DNA from: Candidatus Omnitrophota bacterium
Lineage (GTDB): Bacteria; Omnitrophota; Gorgyraeia; Duberdicusellales; 4484-171
Assembly (NCBI GenBank): GCA_020352775.1
Contig: CP070684.1
Coordinates: 882,378 to 916,323 of the forward strand
Length of the DNA stretch: 33,946 nt
Reading direction: 5' to 3'
Positions 1-7,783 of this stretch are shown in pieces. Both the position numbers and the translations under genes were made by a program. How positions within the stretch are numbered: position 1 is the first letter of the stretch; every line of letters begins with the position of its first letter. Below the pieces are notes generated by a model, which was given only the letters and a program-made list of their open reading frames with translations, made no database searches and was not told where the DNA came from.

Positions 1-449
1 TACCCACACTGCGTATCAGGTATTAATTGCCCGGCAATTTTTGAAATAGTGCGGGACATGAATATATTGGTGAGCACCCTTACAAGAGGCATTCCTGCAG
101 GATTAGCCATACGGTTTCCAATAACAAAAGCTTCACCCTTCTCTGCTTCTTTTAAAAAGGTATCAACATCTGAAGGAGAATGCTGACCATCGCCATCCAT
201 TGTAATAACATAATCAAAATTAACATTACCCAAAAGATAGCTGATTGCTCTGCTTAGAGATCTTCCTTTACCACGGTTTTCTTCGTTACGAAGCGTTACG
301 TTAGCCAGACTTTTTGCAAGCTCATAAGTGCCATCGCTTGAGCCATCATCAATCACCAGAACCGAGAGTCCTTTCGCTTTTAATTTTTCAAGGATAACCC
401 CCAGGGCTTCCTTCTCATTGTATGCTGGAATAACTACCCAAACCTTCAT
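1..449 (-). CDS. Family 2 glycosyltransferase, N-terminal part (cut by window edge)
   Basis: This is the first 149 codons of a glycosyltransferase family 2 (GT-A fold) enzyme; the C-terminus lies beyond base 1. The protein begins MKVWVVIPAYNE, a typical GT2 first strand. IDDGSSDGT near residues 32-40 and MDGDGQH near residues 86-92 are the nucleotide-sugar and metal-binding motifs. It resembles the dolichyl/polyprenyl-phosphate mannose or glucose synthase-like branch, which transfers a sugar from a nucleotide donor to a lipid carrier. The acceptor cannot be told from this fragment. The ATG overlaps the TGA of the acyltransferase gene upstream in an ATGA (446-449), so translation is probably coupled. 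Its neighbours suggest a role in glycolipid or envelope polysaccharide synthesis (inference). Confidence 0.88.
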   Translation of the reverse strand, partial: MKVWVVIPAYNEKEALGVILEKLKAKGLSVLVIDDGSSDGTYELAKSLANVTLRNEENRGKGRSLSRAISYLLGNVNFDYVITMDGDGQHSPSDVDTFLKEAEKGEAFVIGNRMANPAGMPLVRVLTNIFMSRTISKIAGQLIPDTQCG

Positions 450-1315
450 TTCTTAATATTGCTCCAATATTTCTCAAACATATACCATTGCTCTGGATAT
501 TTCTTTAAATATTTTTCTAAAACAGAGGCATATTTCTTCATTATTGCTTCCTCAGCATTTTCTCCTTCTTTATCAAACTCAATCGGCTCCTCAAAGAATA
601 AATGATAATTTTTTTTATTCTCCCTCACAAAAAAAGTAGGAACAATAACCGCACCTGTTCGTACTGCAAAAAATGCCGCACCTCTGGGTACTGGTGCGAT
701 TCGGGAAAACATCTCTACCGACAAAACCGTACCTGAAAAATCTCTATCTCCCAAAAAGCCAATTGCTCCGCCTTCCTTAAAGACCGAAAAACACCTCCTA
801 ATCGTGCGTCCGGTAGGAATAACATTGACTCCTGCCAGGCGGCGCTGATTATCAAAAAAATTATTTACCCGTGGATCGTTGTGGGGAAGGACAACAACAT
901 GCACCGGGTATCCCAAAAGGGAAATAGCTGCTCCGTCTAATTCATAATTACCCAGATGAGATGATAAAACAATAACGCCTTTTTTTTGGGCAATGGCTTT
1001 ATCAAAATGCTCCCTACCACTGATACGTACATTTTTTTCGATGAAAGCCTGATTCAGGCGAGAATGCCGGAAGAAATCTACCAAATAATAGGCGAAATTT
1101 ATAAAAACCTCTTTGGTATACTGCTCTATTTTTTCCTTGTCCTTAACAATCGGCGAAAGATTGTATCTTACGATTTCCCTATCCCAATTGGATGAACGAT
1201 AATGCAGCAGCGCAAAAAACTTTGCAACCGCATAGGCCAGGCTACGGGGTAAGCTAAGCGCAATTATTTTTGCGAATATATAGAGAAGATAACTTTCGCG
1301 TTCTGCTTTCTCCAT
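446..1315 (-). CDS. LpxL/HtrB-like lysophospholipid acyltransferase
   Basis: This 289-residue protein belongs to the bacterial lipid A acyltransferase (LABLAT, LpxL/HtrB) family. The HX4E catalytic motif is seen as SSHLGNYE (His120, Glu125). Further family marks are LGDRD near residue 190, a PRGAAFFA...TGA stretch near 207-222, and a C-terminal YPEQW. The N-terminal 35 residues are hydrophobic with basic residues, fitting inner-membrane association. Members transfer an acyl chain from acyl-ACP to lipid A precursors or other glycolipids. No other lipid A gene is in the window, so the acceptor is unknown and may be the product of the adjacent glycosyltransferases. The gene starts 3 bases after the MGDG-synthase-like gene ends and overlaps the GT2 gene by 4 bases. 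Confidence 0.88.
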   Translation of the reverse strand: MEKAERESYLLYIFAKIIALSLPRSLAYAVAKFFALLHYRSSNWDREIVRYNLSPIVKDKEKIEQYTKEVFINFAYYLVDFFRHSRLNQAFIEKNVRISGREHFDKAIAQKKGVIVLSSHLGNYELDGAAISLLGYPVHVVVLPHNDPRVNNFFDNQRRLAGVNVIPTGRTIRRCFSVFKEGGAIGFLGDRDFSGTVLSVEMFSRIAPVPRGAAFFAVRTGAVIVPTFFVRENKKNYHLFFEEPIEFDKEGENAEEAIMKKYASVLEKYLKKYPEQWYMFEKYWSNIKK

Positions 1316-1318
1316 TTG

Positions 1319-2446
1319 TTAGCTCATTGTCTTTAAAACTAGATCCACGATTCTTAAAGATGAATCTATAAATGAAATGTGCTTTGCCCTTTCTTTAAGA
1401 TGATACATGCTTTTTTTATCCTCCATAAGCACCTTTACTGCCTCTTTTATCTGAGAAGCACCATCGACTTTCATAATCGCTTCTTTTTGCAAAAGATAGT
1501 TTACATTTCGCTCTTCTTGACCCGGAATAGGATTGGTTATAATCATTGCAAGACCTTTGGCCAAGGCTTCAGAAACTGTTATGCCCCCGGCTTTAGTGAT
1601 AATTATATCGGAGAAATCCATAAGCTTATTTACATAATCTATATATCCAAAGGAAAAAATAGGCTTTTTAAATTCATGTCTGTTATTAACAAGCCAATCG
1701 TAAGCTTTTTTGTTTCTACCGCACACCGTAATTATCTGTAGATTTTGTTCTAAATCATCTAGATGCTTGGCAACTTCCTCAAGCGGCCCAAGCCCCCAGC
1801 CTCCTCCCATAACTAACACCGAGGGTATATCAGCCACAAGCCCTAACTCTTTGGCTATCTCTTTACGAAGAAAGGAGTGCGAAAACTTAACAGAAATGGG
1901 TATACCTAAGATGTTTATCTTCTCTTCTTTGACCCCTTCCCGTACAAGAATGTTTTTTGCCTCGTGACAAGCAACCACATATTTATCAACACCGGGATGA
2001 ATCCAGAAGCGATGCGGAAGATAATCAGTCACCACCGCAATAAGGGGTATTTTTAAGCCGTATTTTTCCTTAAAATCTGCGACCACCCCGCAAGGAAAAG
2101 CCTGCGTTGCCACGAAACAGGAAGGAGAAAAACGCTTGATAAGGAGGTTTAATTTTCTAAAGGCGACTCTATTTACCACTGCCTGAAGAGGAGTCAACTT
2201 CTTTATGACGCGCTTACGGTCGTATATACGGCCCCAGAAAGAAGGAATATGCTTTATCACAGTGCTGTATGCAAAATCAACTATCTTTTCTCCCCGGGGA
2301 TAAAAATATCCTAATCCATTGATACCCAACACCTCCAGCGTTGAGTGCCGGTACTCAAAGGCCTCTTTGATGTTTAAAGCAGCTCTGCTATGGCCCCCAT
2401 ACTCATTAATATAAAAAATAATTATTCTTTTTGATTCTGCAGACAT
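1319..2446 (-). CDS. MGDG-synthase-like glycosyltransferase (GT28)
   Basis: This 375-residue protein matches the monogalactosyldiacylglycerol synthase / processive diacylglycerol glucosyltransferase family. The N-terminal domain begins with a nucleotide-binding-like strand and YGGHSRAALNI (residues 16-26), followed by VVTDYLPHRFWIHP. The C-terminal GT28 domain has VMGGGWGLGPL near 213-223 and KAGGITVSEALAKG near 287-300, which is the UDP-sugar binding region. Such enzymes add hexose from a UDP-sugar to diacylglycerol at the cytoplasmic face of the membrane. It is the first gene after the FtsA-like gene, across a 129-base gap, where ftsZ often sits. MurG shares the fold but has its own copy in this window, and the MGDG-type N-terminal domain separates the two. 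Confidence 0.85.
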   Translation of the reverse strand: MSAESKRIIIFYINEYGGHSRAALNIKEAFEYRHSTLEVLGINGLGYFYPRGEKIVDFAYSTVIKHIPSFWGRIYDRKRVIKKLTPLQAVVNRVAFRKLNLLIKRFSPSCFVATQAFPCGVVADFKEKYGLKIPLIAVVTDYLPHRFWIHPGVDKYVVACHEAKNILVREGVKEEKINILGIPISVKFSHSFLRKEIAKELGLVADIPSVLVMGGGWGLGPLEEVAKHLDDLEQNLQIITVCGRNKKAYDWLVNNRHEFKKPIFSFGYIDYVNKLMDFSDIIITKAGGITVSEALAKGLAMIITNPIPGQEERNVNYLLQKEAIMKVDGASQIKEAVKVLMEDKKSMYHLKERAKHISFIDSSLRIVDLVLKTMS

Positions 2447-2514
2447 AATTGTTTCTTGCCTTTGTCACCTCAACCAATCACTGTCAAAATGGCTCTAAAA
2501 ATATTATCATAATT

Positions 2515-2541
2515 ATTATAGCGGGTAAATGTTTTTATCAA
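2515..2541 (-). promoter_or_regulatory. Possible promoter for the glycolipid gene trio
   Basis: In the 129-base gap between the FtsA-like gene and the MGDG-synthase-like gene, the minus strand has a perfect TATAAT at 2515-2520. TTGATA lies 15 bases upstream (2536-2541), or TTTGAT 16 bases upstream. The spacer is shorter than the optimum of 17. The rest of the gap is AT-rich and holds only a weak 5-base-stem hairpin (AAAGC/GCTTT) without a U-run. The predicted leader is about 60 bases. This would separate the lipid genes from the dcw transcript. Confidence 0.38.
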
Positions 2542-2575
2542 AGCTAAAGGCTTTTCTTTAAACTAATAGGGGGGA

Positions 2576-3727
2576 TCAAAAATATTCTTTATATATCTCA
2601 AGTACACGACCCAAAAACGAACCCTGCCGTAAATGTTTGTTTCTAGTAAAGGGTGCCACCCCATATTTCATGCAACCAAATGACGATGAAGCGCCCAACG
2701 CACAATGAACGATTTCAGCACCAGAAGTAATGAGTTCTCTAAAGAAATGATAAAAACCTTTTTTCGCACTCAATCGGCCGATGAATGCGATGCTAAATTT
2801 ACGCCCCGCTAGTTTACGATTTATTTCATTAAGCAATACCCCAAGGCCTTCTCTTATGTAATTTTTCACAAACGCATTTAAGGTCTGGATGCTTATATGT
2901 AAATAAGAGTCCTCGTTTCTAACGCTTATCTCTTTATGAAAAGGCACCTCATAAAAGGTTACATATCTATTGAAAATTTCTTCGGCCACCAAGGGGGGAA
3001 GTGAAAATCTATAGCCCATGGCTTCGATGATTTTTTTAATTCCGAACTCAAATCCTTTAGAAAAGTCAAAACCCGAAGGCGATAAAATCACATATTTACT
3101 CATCTCATGCCCTATATCTAACACTACCCTCGTGGCACCAGTATCATACCTGTCAAAGGGAGTAGAAAAAGCACTGATCCCGGAATAGATGAATCCAGCG
3201 AATGGCCTTTCCAGATTATCAAAAATATCTTTTGCTTCTCGGTATGTCTTTTCTTTAATCCACACCAGACAAGATTTTAGGCTAAGCTTATTTGCCTTTA
3301 TGCCTATGGGCGGCTCTTTATATATTTTCCCTCCTGCTTCATAGTGAATTATAAAATTATGAAGGCAATGATCGTCCCAGTTTAAAGATATATCTTCCAG
3401 GTGCTGGCGTACACAAGATATATCTCTAGAGCTGATTTTCTTATTTCTTTTTAAAGGAATCGTATCATAAACCATATCGATAGACTCCTCACCTGAGGGC
3501 AAATTAAGAAAAAGTTTATCTACTTTAAGCGATAATTCTTTTTCTTTTTGGCGTATCTCCTCGTTTAAGCTTTCGGCGTTATTTTTAAGATAAGTCAAAA
3601 TATCGCAATCACCTGAAGGCATATCCAGCTCTGCTTCCTGGATAAAAAAAAGACGAGACCGCTTTAGAGTCCCGAAAGATATAAAGGTCTTATCCTTTTG
3701 CGCGTCTATTGCGCAAATCCCTTTCAT
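2576..3727 (-). CDS. ftsA: Divergent FtsA-like actin-fold division protein
   Basis: This 383-residue protein is placed as FtsA by position after ftsQ and by layout. A 1C-like region near residues 95-160 contains ISSRDI and PPIGIKANKL. An actin-like phosphate-2 strand, VVLDIG, lies at 201-206, followed by a GIKKIIEAMGY helix and an AEEIFNRY segment as in FtsA. The C-terminus GSFLGRVLEIYKEYF resembles the FtsA amphipathic membrane-targeting helix. FtsA normally binds ATP and tethers FtsZ to the membrane. Here the nucleotide motifs are degraded: phosphate-1 reads AIDAQKDK instead of DIGTS-like, phosphate-2 reads DIGHEMSK instead of DIGGGTTD-like, and the adenosine motif reads FIGRLSAKKG without the usual GGG. 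It may not hydrolyse ATP. PilM is the main alternative. The ATG has a GGAGTGGGG ribosome binding site. Confidence 0.7.
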   Translation of the reverse strand: MKGICAIDAQKDKTFISFGTLKRSRLFFIQEAELDMPSGDCDILTYLKNNAESLNEEIRQKEKELSLKVDKLFLNLPSGEESIDMVYDTIPLKRNKKISSRDISCVRQHLEDISLNWDDHCLHNFIIHYEAGGKIYKEPPIGIKANKLSLKSCLVWIKEKTYREAKDIFDNLERPFAGFIYSGISAFSTPFDRYDTGATRVVLDIGHEMSKYVILSPSGFDFSKGFEFGIKKIIEAMGYRFSLPPLVAEEIFNRYVTFYEVPFHKEISVRNEDSYLHISIQTLNAFVKNYIREGLGVLLNEINRKLAGRKFSIAFIGRLSAKKGFYHFFRELITSGAEIVHCALGASSSFGCMKYGVAPFTRNKHLRQGSFLGRVLEIYKEYF

Positions 3728-3775
3728 CGCCCCACTCCAGTAACTGATTTAAAATCTTTCATCTTAAACTTTATT

Positions 3776-4555
3776 TTAGCGACGGTGCCCTACATATACC
3801 TTGTTGTAACGCAAATCCACGTAGTCAACCGAAGAAAGATCACCCTGGAATTGCTTTTGCGCCAGATTTTTGAGTATATACACCCTTTTTTTAAGATCCT
3901 CTTTGCCGATAATTATCTTTGCTCGATCCATAATAAAATACAATACCGGCAAAGCTGTGGCATTTATTACCTTTACGCTGAACTCTGCAAGAATGCGTTC
4001 GGTTTTGAGGGCCTCTACTAACTCTAATGCATATTGCAGTCGATCGTCTTTTATTCTTTGGCCCCTCCTAAGACGGCGGTTATAATCAGCGATTTCTATG
4101 GGAACAAGACCTCCCTGCACACGCGAGGTTCCTTCATCAAGAATAACCCCTTGCGCGTCTATGGAATAATACCGCTCTCCTTTTATTTGAGCAACCGCGG
4201 TTCTTTTTTCTACTTCGATGCGCACTGTTGAAGGAAATTCTTTTACCACATGCACTGCTTTATACTCAGGGTGGTCTCCCACTATCAGAGAAAGAACCCT
4301 TTTAGTATCTAAATCAAAGAGAGATTCCCCTGAAATTACATTTTTTACTTCCTCAGTCAGCTCAATATTAGAACGAATGCGCGTTATATTAAAAAAGTCT
4401 GAATTATAAATCCCACTTACCAGATACGCCACAAGAGCAACAACGATAAAAACAAAAACAGCAATGCGCACTGCCCGCGGCGAAATTGCAAACTCGCTCT
4501 CTGCCCCGGATACTGAATCCCGTCTTTTAAATCTCTTTTGCTTATTTCTTGCCAT
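3776..4555 (-). CDS. ftsQ: Cell division protein FtsQ/DivIB
   Basis: This 259-residue bitopic membrane protein has a basic cytoplasmic N-terminus (ARNKQKRFKRR) and one membrane segment at about residues 28-48. A POTRA-like domain follows at about 52-120, including FFNITRIR and EFPSTVRIEVEKRTAVA. A beta-rich FtsQ domain reaches the C-terminus. FtsQ links the cytoplasmic division ring to the periplasmic synthases as part of the FtsQLB complex. The length is usual for the family. The start overlaps the end of ddl by 14 bases, and the FtsA-like gene follows after 48 bases, which is the classical ddl-ftsQ-ftsA order. Confidence 0.85.
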   Translation of the reverse strand: MARNKQKRFKRRDSVSGAESEFAISPRAVRIAVFVFIVVALVAYLVSGIYNSDFFNITRIRSNIELTEEVKNVISGESLFDLDTKRVLSLIVGDHPEYKAVHVVKEFPSTVRIEVEKRTAVAQIKGERYYSIDAQGVILDEGTSRVQGGLVPIEIADYNRRLRRGQRIKDDRLQYALELVEALKTERILAEFSVKVINATALPVLYFIMDRAKIIIGKEDLKKRVYILKNLAQKQFQGDLSSVDYVDLRYNKVYVGHRR

Positions 4556-5474
4556 TTAATGCTAAAGTTGTCATCTTCGCAATAAGTTCTCCAAAGTCTA
4601 TCCCAGAGGCCTTTGCTGAAAGGGGTAAGAGACTATGCGAGGTAAGGCCTGGTATGGAGTTTACCTCCAATACATATGGGATATTATCCGCCCTGAGTCT
4701 GATGTCCACCCGGGCAAAATGCCTGCAACCCAATGCCTTGTGCGCTGCTAATCCTAGCTCCTGAACCTTGCAATAAGTTTCGCAAGGAAGCTGTGCCGGC
4801 GCAATAAACTGGGTGGCGCTATCAGAATATTTAGCATTGAAATCATAATATCCCTGGCGGGGAATAATTTCTACTACTGCCAAAGGCCTCTCTTCTAAAA
4901 CCCCCACAGTAAGCTCTCTACCCGCAATATAATCTTCTAAAATCACTGCATCCTGCAAGGTGAATGCCTTATCCAATGCCTGAGCTAAATCTTCTTTCTG
5001 CTTTACAATTGAGATACCAATGCTTGATCCTGCAAAGTGAGGCTTTACCACCACTGGATAACTTATGTCAATGCTGAGCTTTTCACCTTTTCGTAAAACG
5101 CAAAAGCTAGCAGTAGGGATGCCTTTTTCAATAAAAGTCTTCTTGGAAGCGATCTTATCCATTGCCAAAAAACTTGCCTCTGGTCCAGAACCAGTATATG
5201 AAATTCCTAAATCTTCTAAGATTTTCTGGATTCCTCCATCCTCACCAAACTCTCCGTGCATCGCAACAAACGCGATATCCACCCCATAAGCAGAAAGTAT
5301 CTCTTTTATTTCTTTTTCTTCTCTGGTGGGAATATCAATAAAAACCGTATTGATTTCTCTTGTTTTTAAAGCATTAAGCGCCCCCTGGGCAGAAAGCAAC
5401 GAGATCTCTCGTTCTGAAGATACACCCCCACCCAACACACCAACGCGTATGTTTGCTAACGACATTTTTTCCAT
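4542..5474 (-). CDS. ddl: D-alanine--D-alanine ligase
   Basis: This 310-residue ATP-grasp enzyme joins two D-alanines for the pentapeptide stem that MurF adds. The N-terminus shows VGVLGGGVSSEREISL (about residues 11-26). FVAMHGEFGEDGGIQ lies near 69-83, VVKPHFAGSSIGI marks the ATP-grasp lid region, and EVNSIPGLTSHSLLP near the C-terminus holds metal and substrate ligands. The length is typical for bacterial Ddl. ATG codons at 5474 and 5465 are both possible starts; neither has a strong Shine-Dalgarno sequence. It lies 103 bases downstream of murB, the second widest internal gap of the cluster; that gap holds a GC-rich palindrome. Confidence 0.95.
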   Translation of the reverse strand: MEKMSLANIRVGVLGGGVSSEREISLLSAQGALNALKTREINTVFIDIPTREEKEIKEILSAYGVDIAFVAMHGEFGEDGGIQKILEDLGISYTGSGPEASFLAMDKIASKKTFIEKGIPTASFCVLRKGEKLSIDISYPVVVKPHFAGSSIGISIVKQKEDLAQALDKAFTLQDAVILEDYIAGRELTVGVLEERPLAVVEIIPRQGYYDFNAKYSDSATQFIAPAQLPCETYCKVQELGLAAHKALGCRHFARVDIRLRADNIPYVLEVNSIPGLTSHSLLPLSAKASGIDFGELIAKMTTLALNGKK

Positions 5475-5550
5475 GGAAAGTCTCTTGCAGTTATATATAG
5501 TTTATCACAAAAATGCGTTATTTTAAAGGGGTTTTGGAAGGTCTACGGTC

Positions 5551-5570
5551 CCTGCCTGCCGGCAGGTAGG
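5551..5570. repeat. 20-base GC-rich palindrome between murB and ddl
   Basis: The sequence CCTGCCTGCCGGCAGGTAGG is a near-perfect inverted repeat (nine of ten pairs; the single mismatch is C-T) centred on GCCGGC. It starts 8 bases after the murB stop codon. It stands out against an AT-rich gap. No U-run follows on the minus strand, so it is not a standard intrinsic terminator. GC-rich palindromes of this kind behave as dispersed REP-like elements in many genomes; no second exact copy is in this window. Confidence 0.7.
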
Positions 5571-5577
5571 TTTGGTC

Positions 5578-6435
5578 TTATGTCCAGCGCTCTATTTCTT
5601 CCAGGAGCTTTATTTGGTGAGTATTGTAAACTTTTTCTTTTACGGTCTGGATGAGAGAATCAACATCTTGGTATCGGGCTTTGCCTAAATTTACGATGAA
5701 ATTTGCATGCTTAAGAGAAACCCGGGCATCATTACATCGTAAACCCTTAAGTCCACAACTCTCAATCAAAAAACCCGCTGCGTTTGAGGGTGGATTTTTA
5801 AAAATACAACCACAGCTGGGAAATTCAAAATCCTGCGTTGCGTATCGGGTCTTTAAAAAAGAATCTATTTTGCTTCTCAAATCCGCTTCAGGATTAAGGC
5901 CAAACCAGGCACGCAATATAACCATAGAGTTTTTAACTGAGCTCTGGCGATAATCAAACTTAATCTCCTCTCTTTCTAAAACTTTTAGATTTGCGTTATA
6001 GTCCATGACTTGCAGCTTAACAAGGCTTGATGAGACATCACTCCCAAATGCTGAGGCATTCATTGCCACAAGGCCCCCCACTGTTGCAGGAATTCCTGCA
6101 AATCCCTCAAGGCCCGAAAGACTCCTCCTTAAAGTATAATTTATTACGCTTGAAACAGGGGTTGCTGCTCCTGCTTCTAACAATTCTCCATCATATTTAG
6201 TGTAGCAAAATTTCTCTCCAAGCTTAATTACCGGCCTAGTAATGAATGAGTCGCTGATGAGTAAATTCGAGCCTGCTCCCAAAAGATAAAATTGCCCACT
6301 ACATTCCTCAATAATCTTTCCTAAATCATCACTTGTGTGAGCAATAAAAAAGTGCTCTGCCACTCCCCCGATTTTTATCGTAGTAAAAGGGGCTAAATTA
6401 ACATTATGCTTTTGCTCTATTTTTATCAAACTCAC
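5578..6435 (-). CDS. murB: UDP-N-acetylenolpyruvoylglucosamine reductase
   Basis: MurB is a flavoprotein that reduces UDP-GlcNAc-enolpyruvate to UDP-MurNAc using NADPH. The FAD domain is marked by TTIKIGG, LLGAGSNLLISD and GLEGFAGIPATVGG. YRQSS near residue 162 carries the substrate-binding region, and LLEEIE at the end holds the C-terminal Glu. I chose GTG at 6435 (285 residues) because GGAGG lies 9 bases upstream; a TTG at 6456 in the same frame would begin before that site. The usual catalytic Ser of the GSxFKNP loop reads GCIFKNP here, with Cys at residue 210. The gene overlaps the end of murC by 32 bases. Confidence 0.93.
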   Translation of the reverse strand: MSLIKIEQKHNVNLAPFTTIKIGGVAEHFFIAHTSDDLGKIIEECSGQFYLLGAGSNLLISDSFITRPVIKLGEKFCYTKYDGELLEAGAATPVSSVINYTLRRSLSGLEGFAGIPATVGGLVAMNASAFGSDVSSSLVKLQVMDYNANLKVLEREEIKFDYRQSSVKNSMVILRAWFGLNPEADLRSKIDSFLKTRYATQDFEFPSCGCIFKNPPSNAAGFLIESCGLKGLRCNDARVSLKHANFIVNLGKARYQDVDSLIQTVKEKVYNTHQIKLLEEIERWT

Positions 6436-7783
6436 GGATGACTTCCTCCATAACAATATTAATATCTACTGCGCCCAGCCCCAACACGATATCTCCCTCT
6501 TTAATATCAGGCAAAATCTCTTCCTTTAATCTGTCTTTAGGAATATAGCAAACCTTATCACCGTATTCTTTCCTAATCCCCTCAGTCAAGAATTCTGAGC
6601 TTACTCCCTCAATTATTTCCTCGGAGGCAGCATAAATATCAGTCACTATGATCCGGTCGGCACCTCCAAAGCAGGTTGAGAATTCATTGTACAAAGACTT
6701 TACACGAGAAAAGCGATGCGGTTGAAAAACAGCAAATACTCTTTTGGGATTTAAATAACGCGCTGCTTTTAACACGGCCTGAATCTCAGTAGGATGATGC
6801 GCATAATCATCAACAAACATCACTCCTGCTACTTCTTTCTTAAACTGAAAACGCCTCTTAGTTCCTTTAAATTCTTTAAGGACACTGGCTATTCTTTCCA
6901 TATCTACCCCAAGATAAAACAGAGATGCCAGGACACCTAAAGTATTAAGGATATTATGTTCTCCCAAAAGGGGCACCTTTACGGGCATAACAAACTTATC
7001 TTCAACAATAAAAGAAAAACAACTACAACCGGCTTCAATCGATAACTCTTCGGCTCTTACCTGGTTATCTTTGCCAAACCCAAAACTTATCCCGCCCACC
7101 GCAGAAAGTATCTGTTTAACCTGGGGCTGATCTGCCCATCCAAATACATTTTCGCGTGTTTGGGAGGCAAACTTTAGAAAGCTTTCAGTCAGATTTTCCA
7201 TAGTTTTATGGTAATCAAGATGTTCGTAATCAATATTGGTAATGATCGAAGTCCAGGGTTTGCAGTACAAAAAGGAGCCATCGCTTTCATCGGTCTCAAT
7301 AACAAAATAATCCTTACCCCACCAGGCGTTGCGCGAATAATTAAGAGGCAGCCCTCCCACAAAAACCGTAGGCTCAAAACCAAGACCAATCAATAGATGC
7401 CCCATTAAAGAAGTAGTGGTGGTTTTACCGTGACTCCCTGCGATTGCAATGGATTTTTTATCTTCACAAAGAGACCCTAAAAGCTCCCCTCGCTTTAACA
7501 CCGGAATGCGCCGGTTACGCGCCTCTAAAATCTCAGGGTTATCGCCCTCTATTGCGGAAGAATAAGCAACCAGCTCAACGTCAGATGATAAATTTTGTGC
7601 GCGTTGGCCAAGAATTATATTAATCCCTTCCTCCTCCAGCATTTTTGTGTTCGCGCTCTCTTTAAGGTCAGAGCCGCTAACCCGAAGACCTTTCTCTTTA
7701 AGGAGTAGAGCCAATCCGCTCATGCCTATTCCACCGACACCGACCAAATGGATATTTTTTACTTTTGATAAAATCTTTTCCAT
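6404..7783 (-). CDS. murC: UDP-N-acetylmuramate--L-alanine ligase
   Basis: This 459-residue Mur ligase adds L-alanine to UDP-MurNAc, the first step of the peptide stem. The N-terminal Rossmann motif is HLVGVGGIGMSGLA (residues 12-25). The ATP P-loop is AGSHGKTTTT (115-124), and the MurC-specific DDYAHHPTEI lies near 326-335. The length matches the family. The start overlaps the end of the peptidase-like gene by 25 bases, and the end overlaps murB by 32 bases, so all three are probably read from one messenger. Confidence 0.96.
   Translation of the reverse strand: MEKILSKVKNIHLVGVGGIGMSGLALLLKEKGLRVSGSDLKESANTKMLEEEGINIILGQRAQNLSSDVELVAYSSAIEGDNPEILEARNRRIPVLKRGELLGSLCEDKKSIAIAGSHGKTTTTSLMGHLLIGLGFEPTVFVGGLPLNYSRNAWWGKDYFVIETDESDGSFLYCKPWTSIITNIDYEHLDYHKTMENLTESFLKFASQTRENVFGWADQPQVKQILSAVGGISFGFGKDNQVRAEELSIEAGCSCFSFIVEDKFVMPVKVPLLGEHNILNTLGVLASLFYLGVDMERIASVLKEFKGTKRRFQFKKEVAGVMFVDDYAHHPTEIQAVLKAARYLNPKRVFAVFQPHRFSRVKSLYNEFSTCFGGADRIIVTDIYAASEEIIEGVSSEFLTEGIRKEYGDKVCYIPKDRLKEEILPDIKEGDIVLGLGAVDINIVMEEVIREFDKNRAKA

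Noticed and set aside
2540-2575. Intrinsic terminator after the FtsA-like gene
   Set aside because: The only hairpin has a 5-base AAAGC/GCTTT stem and is followed by GATAAAAAC, not a U-run.
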